Origin: CAYYWP01 sp050176585
GTDB taxonomy: Bacteria; Desulfobacterota; Binatia; HRBIN30; CADEER01
Assembly (NCBI GenBank): GCA_050176585.1
Contig: JBFXHX010000002.1
Location: forward strand, 137,605 to 201,604
Reading direction: 5' to 3'
Length of the DNA stretch: 64,000 bases
Shown here: positions 1 through 8,384 of the stretch, in pieces
Layout: the number at the start of each line of letters is the position of its first letter
Position numbering within the stretch: position 1 is the stretch's first letter
Notes under the pieces: generated by a model
What the model was told of the DNA's origin: nothing
What the model saw: only the letters and a program-made list of their open reading frames with translations
Database searches by the model: none
Made by a program: the position numbers and the translations under genes

Positions 1-1151
1 CGGAAGCCGAGGGCCCAGATCTCGTCGCGCACGCCATCGGGACCGGCGAACGGGTTATCGGCGGGCACGGCGTAGGGCCGAGCCGCGTCGATGTCGATGC
101 GCAGGATCTTCGCGAGCCACGTGGTGAGGTCCTGCCCGTTATTCTGCCGGGTGGCCGACTGACCGCCGTCGCCGAGCGACACGTACAGATAGCCGTCCGC
201 GTCGAACTCGAGCTGACCGCCCTTGTGGGCGACGAACGGCTGCCGTTGCTCGAGCACCAGCTCCTCGCTCTCCGGATCCGCGACATCCGGATTCTCGGTT
301 ACGCGGAAGCGCGACAGCACGGAGAATGTCTCCTGCTCGCGCAGGGTCGTGTAATACACGAAGAACGTGCCGTTGCTCGCGTAGGACGGATGAAAGGCGA
401 GCCCGAGCAACCCGCGCTCGCCACCGGCGATGACCCGGTTCCGGATGTCCAGGAATGGCGCGGCCGCGATCTGCCCGTTTGCGAGGATGCGGATGGTCCC
501 GCGCTGCTCGACGATGAACAGTCGCTCGAGGTCTCCGGGCGGGGCCGTTGCGTAGAGCGGCTGCGCCAAGCCGGAGGCGACCCGCACCGCCGTGATCTCG
601 GTGCCGGCGGCCGGTTGGACTCCCGCACACGGATCGACAGCGGTTTCCAGTCGACAGTGGGCGTCGCAATCATCGCCCGCGGCGCGGTTGCCGTCGTCGC
701 ACTGCTCCCCGGGCTCCGGCGTGCCATTGCCGCACACGCGCGCCGACACCGGCGGTGAGGGCGTCGGAGTCCCCGTCGCGGTGGCCGTCGCGGCCGGCGT
801 GTCGGTCGGCGCAGGCGTGGGCGTGAAGGTGCGGACGCAGCCCTGCAGGGAGTTGCGCACCGCCGCCTGCAGCTCGCCGATGCCGACCACGCCGTCGCCG
901 TCGAGGTCCGCCGCGGGACAGTCGGTCACCGGTCGCTGGCCGAGCGCAATTCGCAGTGCTCGCACCAACTCGCTAATGCTGATCACCCGATCGCCGTCAC
1001 AATCGCTCGGGCACGGCCCGGCGGGCCCTCCGAACGCCGGGCCCGTAGCGCATACGAGCCCGATCAGGAACAAAGGGGCCCATAGGAGCCTCCGCGAGCG
1101 GCGCGGCGCGGAAATGCCGGGCGCGTATGGCTTGCGAGCGGGAATATGCAT
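1..1151 (-). CDS. Secreted glucose/sorbosone dehydrogenase-like protein with N-terminal EF-hand module (3' end outside window)
   Basis: The 383 visible codons start at ATG 1151. An Arg-rich n-region is followed by a hydrophobic core (LLWAPLFLIGLVCA, residues 22-35), so the protein is probably exported. Residues 47-105 form a two-loop EF-hand module (CPSDCDGDR, then DLDGDGVVGIGEL, closing on Cys). A Thr/Pro linker and a Cys-rich repeat (CGNGTPEPGEQCDDGN) come next. The rest resembles the PQQ sugar dehydrogenase beta-propeller: VEQRGTIRI, GLLGLAFHPSYASNGTFFVYYT and AHKGGQLEFDADGYLYVSL. A periplasmic or extracellular quinoprotein oxidising a sugar or aldehyde is likely, but the substrate is unknown. 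The C-terminus runs off the window edge. I see no strong Shine-Dalgarno; the start was chosen because it alone gives a complete signal peptide. Confidence 0.82.
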   Translation of the reverse strand, partial: MHIPARKPYAPGISAPRRSRRLLWAPLFLIGLVCATGPAFGGPAGPCPSDCDGDRVISISELVRALRIALGQRPVTDCPAADLDGDGVVGIGELQAAVRNSLQGCVRTFTPTPAPTDTPAATATATGTPTPSPPVSARVCGNGTPEPGEQCDDGNRAAGDDCDAHCRLETAVDPCAGVQPAAGTEITAVRVASGLAQPLYATAPPGDLERLFIVEQRGTIRILANGQIAAAPFLDIRNRVIAGGERGLLGLAFHPSYASNGTFFVYYTTLREQETFSVLSRFRVTENPDVADPESEELVLEQRQPFVAHKGGQLEFDADGYLYVSLGDGGQSATRQNNGQDLTTWLAKILRIDIDAARPYAVPADNPFAGPDGVRDEIWALGF

Positions 1152-1358
1152 GGCAGACGACCTGGCTTTGGTGCTCCGGACAGTTGCCGCACGCAAAATG
1201 TAAAGCCGATCCGCTTGTAGAGCCGATCCGCTGCGCAATCACCCGGCCTCACTGGCGCGCAATGCTCGTCCCTAAGGCGGAGTTATACAAATTCCACGAC
1301 GCGGATACGTCATGTCCAGAGAGGGAGGAGCCCGAACCCGCCGAAATGATGCAGTCGG

Positions 1359-2762
1359 CTATACGTGAAGGGCCCGCTCCAGGGCCGCGAGCGTAGCCTC
1401 CCCGACCATCTCGGACAGGGTCGGATGTGGGAACACCGCATGCGCCAACTCGGCTTCCGTCGTCTCCAGCGTCTTGGCGATGGTGAAACCCTGAATCAGC
1501 TCGGTGGCTTCCGTGCCGAACAGATGCGCGCCCAGCAGCTCTCCCGTCGTGGCATCGAAGACGGTCTTCACGAGGCCTTCGGGCTCCCCGAGCGCGATCG
1601 CTTTGCCGTTCGCCTGATACGGGAACCGGCCGACCTTCACCTCGTGCCCCGCGGTGCGCGCCGCCGCCTCGGTCAACCCCACGCTGGCGATCTGCGGCCG
1701 GCAATACGTGCAGCCCGGAACGTTGCGCACGTCGAGGGGCCGTACGCCTTCGACACCGGCCAGATGCTCGACGCAGATCACGCCTTCGTGACTGGCCTTG
1801 TGCGCCAGCCACGGCGGACCCACGACGTCGCCAATGGCGTAGACGCCCGGCTCGTCGGTTGCGAGCCACTCATTCACCAGAATGTGCCCGTTCTCGACGC
1901 GCACGCGCGTGCCCTCGAGGCCGATCTGCTCGACGTTGCCGGTGATGCCGATCGAGAGGATGACGCGATCGACGGTGACTGGCGATACCGCACCGCGCCC
2001 GAGGTCGATCACCGCGGTCACCTCGTCGCGCTGTTTGCTAAGGGACTGCACGGTGGCTCCGGTGTGCACGCGGATGCCGCGCTTCTCGAAGCTCTTCCGC
2101 GCCAGGGCGGAGATTTCCTCGTCTTCCACCGGGAGGATGCGCGGCAGCGCTTCCACCAGCGTCACCTCGGCGCCCATGTCGCGGTAGAAGCTGGCGAACT
2201 CGACGCCGATGGCGCCCGCCCCGATGACCAGCAGCGAACGCGGCATGCGCTCGGGCACCATCGCTTCTTTGTAGGTCCAGACCAGTAGTGCGTCGGGCTC
2301 CAAGCCGGGCAACGAGCGCGCGCGCGCACCCGTGGCGAGAATCACGTGCGGAGCCGCGAGCGTCGCCACTGTGGTGCCGTCCTTTTCCGCCACCACGCGG
2401 CCGGGGCCTTCGAGCCGGCCATGGCCGTCGATGACGTCGACGGCGTTCTTCTTCATGAGGAAGCGCACGCCCGTGGTCAGCCGCTTCGCCACCGCGCGCG
2501 ACCGCTTCACCACCCGGGCGAGATCGAAGCTCACCTCGCCGGCGCTGAACCCGTGCTCGTCCAGGTTGTGCAACAGGTGATTGATCTCCGCCGTACGCAA
2601 CAAGGCCTTGGTCGGGATGCAGCCCCAGTTGAGGCAGATACCCCCCAGGTGCTCGCGCTCGACCAGGGCGGTGCGCAACCCGAGCTGGCGAGCCCGGATG
2701 GCCGCGACATAGCCGCCGGGGCCGCCGCCGATCACGATGACGTCGTAGTCTGATCCGGTCAT
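1359..2762 (-). CDS. lpdA: Dihydrolipoyl dehydrogenase (E3)
   Basis: 467 aa, the usual E3 length. It reoxidises dihydrolipoamide of 2-oxoacid dehydrogenase or glycine cleavage complexes with NAD+. An N-terminal FAD-binding motif (VIVIGGGPGGYVAA) precedes the redox disulfide C43-x4-C48 in GGICLNWGCIPTK. A second Rossmann motif (VIGAGAIGVEFAS) binds NAD. The C-terminal dimer domain carries the His-Glu pair in FPHPTLSE. The start is ATG 2762, directly before the FAD motif; an upstream in-frame extension to 2858 has no family similarity. No E1 or E2 gene lies nearby, so this is an orphan copy and its partner complex cannot be told from here. It lies upstream, on the same strand, of the truncated sugar dehydrogenase gene. 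Confidence 0.95.
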   Translation of the reverse strand: MTGSDYDVIVIGGGPGGYVAAIRARQLGLRTALVEREHLGGICLNWGCIPTKALLRTAEINHLLHNLDEHGFSAGEVSFDLARVVKRSRAVAKRLTTGVRFLMKKNAVDVIDGHGRLEGPGRVVAEKDGTTVATLAAPHVILATGARARSLPGLEPDALLVWTYKEAMVPERMPRSLLVIGAGAIGVEFASFYRDMGAEVTLVEALPRILPVEDEEISALARKSFEKRGIRVHTGATVQSLSKQRDEVTAVIDLGRGAVSPVTVDRVILSIGITGNVEQIGLEGTRVRVENGHILVNEWLATDEPGVYAIGDVVGPPWLAHKASHEGVICVEHLAGVEGVRPLDVRNVPGCTYCRPQIASVGLTEAAARTAGHEVKVGRFPYQANGKAIALGEPEGLVKTVFDATTGELLGAHLFGTEATELIQGFTIAKTLETTEAELAHAVFPHPTLSEMVGEATLAALERALHV

Positions 2763-2885
2763 TAACCGAACTCCGTATCGGCTTTCGCACCGATGCTCAA
2801 TGCGTGCCGAGATACGGAGCGTGCCGTGCTCGAGCTCACGAGCACGATGCCCGCACACCTCGGCGTATGCGCGGTGAAGATCTTC

Positions 2886-4223
2886 TCAGCGCCGCCCCGC
2901 CACCCGTGCCCTTTGCGGAGGATCGCTCGCCGCAGCGATCGGCAGGGGCAAAGGGTCGGCGCCGGTGATCAGCCGGGCGCCGCGGTTGCGCGTGATATAC
3001 GTCCAGGCCCACGTAAACAGCACGATCACGCGGTTCTCGAAACCGATCAGGTACAGGATGTGGACGAATATCCACGTCAGCCAGGCGAGCAGGCCCGACA
3101 GGTGTACCCGACCGATCTGCGCCACCGCCTGACCGCGGCCGATGGTGGCCATGGTCCCCTTGTCGCGATAGCGAAACGGCGCCGGCGCCGCGGAGCCATC
3201 GATCCGCGCGGCGAGCACCTGCGCCACATAATGTCCCTGCGCCATCGCGATCGGCGCGAGACCGGGCAGCGGCGCGCCATCTTGCTCCGAATGGGCCATG
3301 TCGCCGATCGCGAACAGCTCCGGGTGGCCGGCGAGGGTCAAATCCGGGTTCACATACACGCGCCCTGCGCGATCGGTTTGGGCGCCGCTCGCCCCGGCCA
3401 GGAGCTGGGCCAATGGCCCCGCCTGAACGCCGGCAGCCCACAGCACCGTGCGCGCTGGAACGATCTCTTCCCGATCGCCGGCGCGCAGCCGAACGCCGTT
3501 GCCGTCGATCCCCGCGACGCTGGTATTCAGCCGGACGGTGACCCCCAGCCGTTCTAGCGCGGTCTGGGCCTTGGCCGACAATGACGGAGCATACGCTGAC
3601 AACACCCGCGATCCCGCTTCCACCAGGAGGATCTGCGCGTCCCAGGGCCGAATGGCACAGAAGTCGTGTCGCAGCGTGTCGTTCGCGATCTCTCCGAGCG
3701 CGCCTGCCAGCTCGACGCCGGTGGGCCCGCCGCCGACCACCACGAAGCACAGCCAGCCCTCGCGGCGCGCGTAGTCGCCTTCGCGCTCCGCGGTCTCGAA
3801 CGCGAGTAGGACGCGCCGGCGAATGTCGGTGGCGTCCTCTATGGTCTTCAGCCCGGGCGCGTACACGCTCCACTCGGGATGACCGAAGTAATGATGGCTC
3901 GCGCCGCCGGCGGCTACGAGCACGTCGTAGCTCAGCGCTCCGTCACTGAGGGTCAACCGGCGGCGGGTGACATCGATGGCCGTCACCTCGGCCATCAGCA
4001 CGCAGGCGTTGACCTGCTTTCGCAAGATGTGCCGCAGCGGCGAGGCGATATCGCCGGGCGATAGGCTGCCGGTGGCGACCTGATAGAGCAGCGGTTGGAA
4101 CAGATGAAAGTTCCGCCGATCGACCAGCGTAACGCGCACCGGAACCGACTTGAGCGCCTGTGCCGCGTACAACCCGCCGAACCCGCCGCCGATGATGACC
4201 ACGTGTGGTATCGCTTCGGGCAC
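2886..4223 (-). CDS. ndh: Type II NADH dehydrogenase (NDH-2 family)
   Basis: 445 aa flavoprotein expected to pass electrons from NADH to quinone at the inner membrane without pumping protons. N-terminal FAD motif VVIIGGGFGGLYAAQAL, second nucleotide motif VVVGGGPTGVELAGAL, and the FAD-ribityl motif PELFAIGDMA are all present. The C-terminal part (about 380-425) has a hydrophobic segment (LAWLTWIFVHILYLIGF) followed by ITRNRGARLI, the membrane-anchoring end typical of NDH-2. The start codon is GTG 4223 and has no clear ribosome-binding site, so a slightly later start is possible. It is transcribed toward lpdA and away from the TIGR01777 gene. Confidence 0.92.
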   Translation of the reverse strand: MPEAIPHVVIIGGGFGGLYAAQALKSVPVRVTLVDRRNFHLFQPLLYQVATGSLSPGDIASPLRHILRKQVNACVLMAEVTAIDVTRRRLTLSDGALSYDVLVAAGGASHHYFGHPEWSVYAPGLKTIEDATDIRRRVLLAFETAEREGDYARREGWLCFVVVGGGPTGVELAGALGEIANDTLRHDFCAIRPWDAQILLVEAGSRVLSAYAPSLSAKAQTALERLGVTVRLNTSVAGIDGNGVRLRAGDREEIVPARTVLWAAGVQAGPLAQLLAGASGAQTDRAGRVYVNPDLTLAGHPELFAIGDMAHSEQDGAPLPGLAPIAMAQGHYVAQVLAARIDGSAAPAPFRYRDKGTMATIGRGQAVAQIGRVHLSGLLAWLTWIFVHILYLIGFENRVIVLFTWAWTYITRNRGARLITGADPLPLPIAAASDPPQRARVAGRR

Positions 4224-4432
4224 GCCGGATAGTCTAGCGCACGGGGCGGGAAGCGCATCCTCATGCGCGTTCGCCGCCGGACGGTGGGCTCCGCGGGTTT
4301 TGGGCGACGGCTTCGCTGCTGGGCCTCACGAGCGGCCTCGACAGTACCGGGAGCGCTTCCTGTATGCTGGGGCCCGCAGCGATCGCCGCACGCGTGGTAT
4401 TAGGCGAACACGCGAACACGGGAGCTACAGCC

Positions 4433-5338
4433 ATGATGATCCTGGTGAGCGGAGCGAGTGGTCTGATCGGATCGGCGTTGGCGCCGTTCCTCGCCTCGGG
4501 TGGGCGCGAGATCGTTCCCCTGACCCGCGGCGGCAACGGCGCGCGCAGTGCAGGCGTGCGCTGGGATCCCCAAGCCGGAACGATCGATCGAGAGCGCCTG
4601 GCCGAGATCCGTCCGGATGCGGTCGTTCACCTCTCCGGGGAAGACATCTCGCATGGCCGCTGGACGCGGGCGAAGAAGGCGCGGATCCGGAGCAGCCGCG
4701 TCGACGGCACCGCCCTCCTCGTGAGCGCGCTCTGCGAGCTGCGGCGGCCGCCGCAGACGCTCATCGCGGCTTCGGCGATCGGCTATTATGGCAACCGCGG
4801 CGACGAGGTGCTCACCGAGGCCAGCCCGCCGGGCAGCGACTTTTTGGCGGGTGTGTGCCGCGACTGGGAGGCCGTTACGGCGCCCGCGGCCGAGTGCGGC
4901 ATACGGGTCGTGAACGCGCGGATCGGCGTCGTGCTTTCCGGGGCGGGCGGCGCGCTCGGCGCCATGTTGACGCCGTTCAAGCTCGGCGCCGGCGGACCGA
5001 TCGGCGACGGACGCCAGTATCTGAGCTGGATCGCGATCGACGACGTAGTGGCTGCGGTCCAGTTCGCCCTGACCAACCCCAGCATATCGGGCCCGCTCAA
5101 TCTCGCATCACCCGAGCCCGTGCCCAATGCGGAGTTCGCTCGCGCGCTCGGCAAGGTGTTGTCGCGCCCCGCCGTGCTGCCACTGCCCGCGACGGCGGTG
5201 CGCCTGCTCTTCGGCGAGATGGGCGACGCGCTGCTCCTGTCGAGCACCCGCGTGATTCCGCAACGGCTGGTCGATGCGGGCTTCCGATTCCGCTTTCCAA
5301 CCCTCGAGCCCGCACTGCGCCACGTGCTCGGGCAGTGA
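4433..5338 (+). CDS. TIGR01777 family SDR protein (YfcH/SDR39U1-like)
   Basis: 301 aa short-chain dehydrogenase/epimerase homologue. The Rossmann motif GASGLIGSAL sits at residues 9-18. The family-typical stretches DAVVHLSGEDISHGRW, SAIGYYGNRGDEVLTE and YLSWIAIDDVV follow, and the C-terminal DUF1731-like tail starts near RPAVLPLPATAVRL. The catalytic-type Ser and Tyr of SDRs occur in SAIGYYG. ATG 4433 was chosen because GGGAG (4420-4424) lies 8 nt upstream and the nucleotide-binding motif starts at once; the frame is open further upstream but without similarity. The cellular role of this family is not established. It diverges from ndh across about 210 bp. Confidence 0.9.
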   Translation: MMILVSGASGLIGSALAPFLASGGREIVPLTRGGNGARSAGVRWDPQAGTIDRERLAEIRPDAVVHLSGEDISHGRWTRAKKARIRSSRVDGTALLVSALCELRRPPQTLIAASAIGYYGNRGDEVLTEASPPGSDFLAGVCRDWEAVTAPAAECGIRVVNARIGVVLSGAGGALGAMLTPFKLGAGGPIGDGRQYLSWIAIDDVVAAVQFALTNPSISGPLNLASPEPVPNAEFARALGKVLSRPAVLPLPATAVRLLFGEMGDALLLSSTRVIPQRLVDAGFRFRFPTLEPALRHVLGQ

Positions 5339-5359
5339 TGACGGGATGTTGAATCCGCA

Positions 5360-5417
5360 ACGCGAAGACGCGCAGCGGCGAAGCCTTGCCAAACTTCGCG
5401 CCTCCGCGCCTTCGCGT
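5360..5417. repeat. Imperfect 23-nt inverted repeat between convergent genes
   Basis: Arms 5360-5382 and 5395-5417 match at 18 of 23 positions around a 12-nt loop. It lies between the convergent TIGR01777 and hydratase genes, where a bidirectional terminator is expected. There is no T-run, so a factor-independent terminator is not certain. It could also be a REP-like dispersed repeat, but I saw no second copy in the window. Confidence 0.5.
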
Positions 5418-5424
5418 CGGAGCA

Positions 5425-6195
5425 TCATTTGGCCCACTTCGGGTGCCGCTTGGCGGCAAAAGCGCTCATGCCCTCCGCCGCTTCATCGGAAGCGAACAGG
5501 GTTGCGCTCTTCTCCGCTGCATACGCGAAGCCCTCCTCAGCGGAGAGTCGCGGCATCAGGCGAACCAGTCGCTTCACCTCGCGCATCGCATTGGGCCCGC
5601 CGAGCGCGATGGCGTCGACCGCTGCTTGCGCGGCCTCCCGCAGTGCTGCCGGCTCGACGACGCGATGCACCAAGCCGTAGCCGAGCGCGTCCGCGGCCGT
5701 GAACGTCTCGCCGGTCAAGAAGAGTCGCATGGCATGATGCACTCCCAGCTTCGGCAGCACGACCACCGAGATCATCGCCGGGATGACGCCGATGCGGACC
5801 TCGCTGAACGCGAACTTCGCCGTGTTGGCGGCGATGGCAATGTCGGCGGCGGCCATGAACCCGAGCCCGCCGCCGAATGCGTGCCCGTTGACGGCCGCGA
5901 TCACCGGCTTGTAGCCCTCCCAGATCAGCCGCAAAATCTCGATGAATGAGTTGCGCTGGCCGCCCCGCGCCGCGCCGCGCCCGCCCGCCTTGAGATCCGC
6001 GCCGGCGCAAAAGGCCGGCCCGTTGCCCGTTAGCACCGCCACCCGCACCACCTCGTCGGCCATTGCGGCGTGCAGGTGCGCCTCCAGCTGCTCGAGCAGT
6101 GGCGCCGAGAGGGCATTGCGGCGCTCGGGCGCGTTGAGCGTGATCCACGCGGCGCAGCCCTGAACCTCGTACAGCACATCGTCAGGCACGCTCAT
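5425..6195 (-). CDS. liuC: Enoyl-CoA hydratase/isomerase, LiuC-like (probable methylglutaconyl-CoA hydratase)
   Basis: 256 aa crotonase-fold protein. The oxyanion-hole strand FCAGADLKAGG and the motif GHAFGGGLGFMAAADIA are clear. The second crotonase glutamate is kept (SEVRIGVIPAMIS), but the first one (GGGCE in classic crotonase) is Gly here, a pattern I associate with LiuC/AtuE-type hydratases. It follows the carboxylase subunits in the same direction, so hydration of 3-methylglutaconyl-CoA in leucine breakdown fits; isohexenylglutaconyl-CoA is an alternative. A GGGAGGG tract touches ATG 6195, so the GTG two codons later may be the real start. Part of the 9980-to-5425 operon. Confidence 0.85.
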   Translation of the reverse strand: MSVPDDVLYEVQGCAAWITLNAPERRNALSAPLLEQLEAHLHAAMADEVVRVAVLTGNGPAFCAGADLKAGGRGAARGGQRNSFIEILRLIWEGYKPVIAAVNGHAFGGGLGFMAAADIAIAANTAKFAFSEVRIGVIPAMISVVVLPKLGVHHAMRLFLTGETFTAADALGYGLVHRVVEPAALREAAQAAVDAIALGGPNAMREVKRLVRLMPRLSAEEGFAYAAEKSATLFASDEAAEGMSAFAAKRHPKWAK

Positions 6196-6249
6196 CCCTC
6201 CCTCGGCCAGCGCGCCGGCGGCGACTGCCGCGGTGAGCGCGCCAGCCAG

Positions 6250-8241
6250 TCATGGCTCGGCCTGCAGCACGACCATCACCGCATCGGGATCGACTATCTG
6301 GCCGACCTCCACGCGCACTTCCTTGACCATCGCGGCGGCATTCGCGCGCAGCGGGTGCTCCATCTTCATCGCCTCCAGGACGACCAGCGTCGCGCCCTGT
6401 TCGACGCGGTCGCCGGGTTTGACCAGCACCTGGCGTACGACGCCGCTCATCGGCGCCAGGCACCTGCCGGCCGGGTCCTCGCTGGTTCGCGGTGGGAAGC
6501 GCGGCAGCTCGACTAGCGAGGCCCCGCCGAGCGGTCCGTGCACGTACACGGTGTCCCCCGAACACGCGATCGCGAATCGGCGCCGCACGCCGTCGATCTC
6601 GAGGGCGATGCCCGTGTCGGTCCAGTCGGCGAGCCGCACGTCGCTGGCCCGCCCCGCGCACTCCACCGCGAAGCGCGCGTCGGCTCGCGCGACGTAGCGG
6701 ACTTCGAGGTCCTGCGCGTCCACGCGATAATGGACGTCCTGCGCGCGCCAGCGGTTATTCCTCCAGCCCGACGCGATGCCGGATGGGAGCGGGCTCGCAT
6801 CGGCGCGGCGCCGGCGCTCATGCGCGTCGATGGCCGCCGCGATCGCATGAACCCGCGCCCCCTCCGCATCGGCTGGCGCCCGCCGCGCCCCGGCTGGCAG
6901 GTGCCGGTCGATGAAGTGGGTATCGATCGCACCGGCGCGGAACTCGCGATGCGCCAGCACCGCCAGCAGAAAGTCGCGATTGGTAGTCACGCCGCCGACA
7001 GCGAGCCCGCGCAACGCGGCAGCCAGCCGGTCGATCGCCGCGCCGCGCGTCGGCCCGTGCGCGATCACCTTCGCGAGCAACGCATCGTAGTGCACGCTCA
7101 CCTCGCTGCCGCGCTCCACCGCGCTGTCCCAGCGGACGCCCTCCACCGCGGGCGGCGCCCACAGCGCCACACGGCCGGTCGCAGGCAGAAAATCGTTGCT
7201 GGGATCCTCGGCGTAAAGCCGCGCCTCGACGGCATGGCCGTCGACGGCGGCTTCGCCGATCCGCGCCGGGAGCGGCGCGCCTTCGGCGAGGCGAATCTGC
7301 AGCTCAACGAGATCGAGGCCGGTAATCGCCTCGGTGACCGGATGCTCCACCTGCAGGCGGGTATTGACCTCCAGAAAGTAGAACGCGCCGCGCGCGTCGA
7401 CGATGAACTCGACGGTACCTGCGCCTGCGTAGCCGATGGCCTCACCAGCGGTGACCGCCGCGGCGCCGAGTCGGCTGCGCAGTGCGCCGTCGATGGCGGG
7501 CGACGGCGCCTCCTCGATCACCTTCTGGAACCGGCGCTGAATGGAGCACTCGCGCTCGACCAGGTGGGCGACCCGACCGAAGCGGTCGCCGAAGATCTGC
7601 ACTTCGATGTGGCGCGGCGCATCGAGGTAGCGCTCGATCAGCAGCGCATCATCGCCGAACGCCTGCCGTGCTTCGCGCCGCGCCGCCGCGATGGCCTCGG
7701 AGAGCTCCGCGCCGACGCGCACGAGCCGCATGCCCTTACCACCACCGCCGGCCGCCGCCTTGATCAGCAGCGGTAGCTCCAGCCGCTGCGCCGCGGCGGC
7801 GAGCTGCGCGTCGTCCAGCCCGGCTCCGGAAATACCGGGCACGACCGGCACGCCGGAGCGCGCCATGATTTCCCGCGCCGCGATCTTGCTGCCCATCTGC
7901 CGGATCACCTCGGCCGGCGGGCCGATGAACACCAGGCCCGCGTCCACGCAGCGCGCCGCGAAGTCGGCGTTTTCGGCCAGAAAGCCGTACCCAGGATGCA
8001 CCGCGTCGGCGCCCACCGCCGCCGCGGCGGCGAGCACGCGGTCGATCGACAGGTACGACTGCAAGCTCTCGGCGGGGCCGATCCGCACCGCCTCATCCGC
8101 CTCGGCCACGTGGGCGGCAGCCGCATCGGCGTCGGAGTAGACGGCGACGCCGGCGATGCCCAGGCGCCGACACGTGCGCAGCACGCGCCGCGCGATCTCG
8201 CCGCGGTTCGCAATGAGCACCTTGGCGATTCGGCGGGTCAC
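6250..8241 (-). CDS. liuD: Biotin-dependent acyl-CoA carboxylase alpha subunit (biotin carboxylase + BCCP)
   Basis: 663 aa. The N-terminal biotin carboxylase domain starts IAKVLIANRGEIARRV. The ATP-grasp glycine-rich loop AAAGGGGKGMRLV and the active-site segment FLEVNTRLQVEHPVTE are present. The C-terminal biotinyl domain holds the EAMKM motif with the lysine at residue 626. It carboxylates its own biotin with ATP and bicarbonate, then hands CO2 to the beta subunit. Next to the MccB-like and LiuC-like genes, a 3-methylcrotonyl-CoA (or geranyl-CoA) carboxylase is most likely; acetyl/propionyl-CoA carboxylase cannot be excluded by eye. The start is GTG 8241 with GAGGG upstream. About 55 nt separate it from the hydratase gene. 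Confidence 0.93.
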   Translation of the reverse strand: MTRRIAKVLIANRGEIARRVLRTCRRLGIAGVAVYSDADAAAAHVAEADEAVRIGPAESLQSYLSIDRVLAAAAAVGADAVHPGYGFLAENADFAARCVDAGLVFIGPPAEVIRQMGSKIAAREIMARSGVPVVPGISGAGLDDAQLAAAAQRLELPLLIKAAAGGGGKGMRLVRVGAELSEAIAAARREARQAFGDDALLIERYLDAPRHIEVQIFGDRFGRVAHLVERECSIQRRFQKVIEEAPSPAIDGALRSRLGAAAVTAGEAIGYAGAGTVEFIVDARGAFYFLEVNTRLQVEHPVTEAITGLDLVELQIRLAEGAPLPARIGEAAVDGHAVEARLYAEDPSNDFLPATGRVALWAPPAVEGVRWDSAVERGSEVSVHYDALLAKVIAHGPTRGAAIDRLAAALRGLAVGGVTTNRDFLLAVLAHREFRAGAIDTHFIDRHLPAGARRAPADAEGARVHAIAAAIDAHERRRRADASPLPSGIASGWRNNRWRAQDVHYRVDAQDLEVRYVARADARFAVECAGRASDVRLADWTDTGIALEIDGVRRRFAIACSGDTVYVHGPLGGASLVELPRFPPRTSEDPAGRCLAPMSGVVRQVLVKPGDRVEQGATLVVLEAMKMEHPLRANAAAMVKEVRVEVGQIVDPDAVMVVLQAEP

Positions 8242-8384
8242 GCGCGCATGCCCTCAGCCGCCGGGACGCCATGCGACAGTCGGTCGCACGTGCGACAGCG
8301 CCACGGAGCCTCTTGCACCGCGCCGACGACCTGCGTCAAACGCTGCATCGCTGGTCACCCGCACTACACCGCGCATCGACCGGC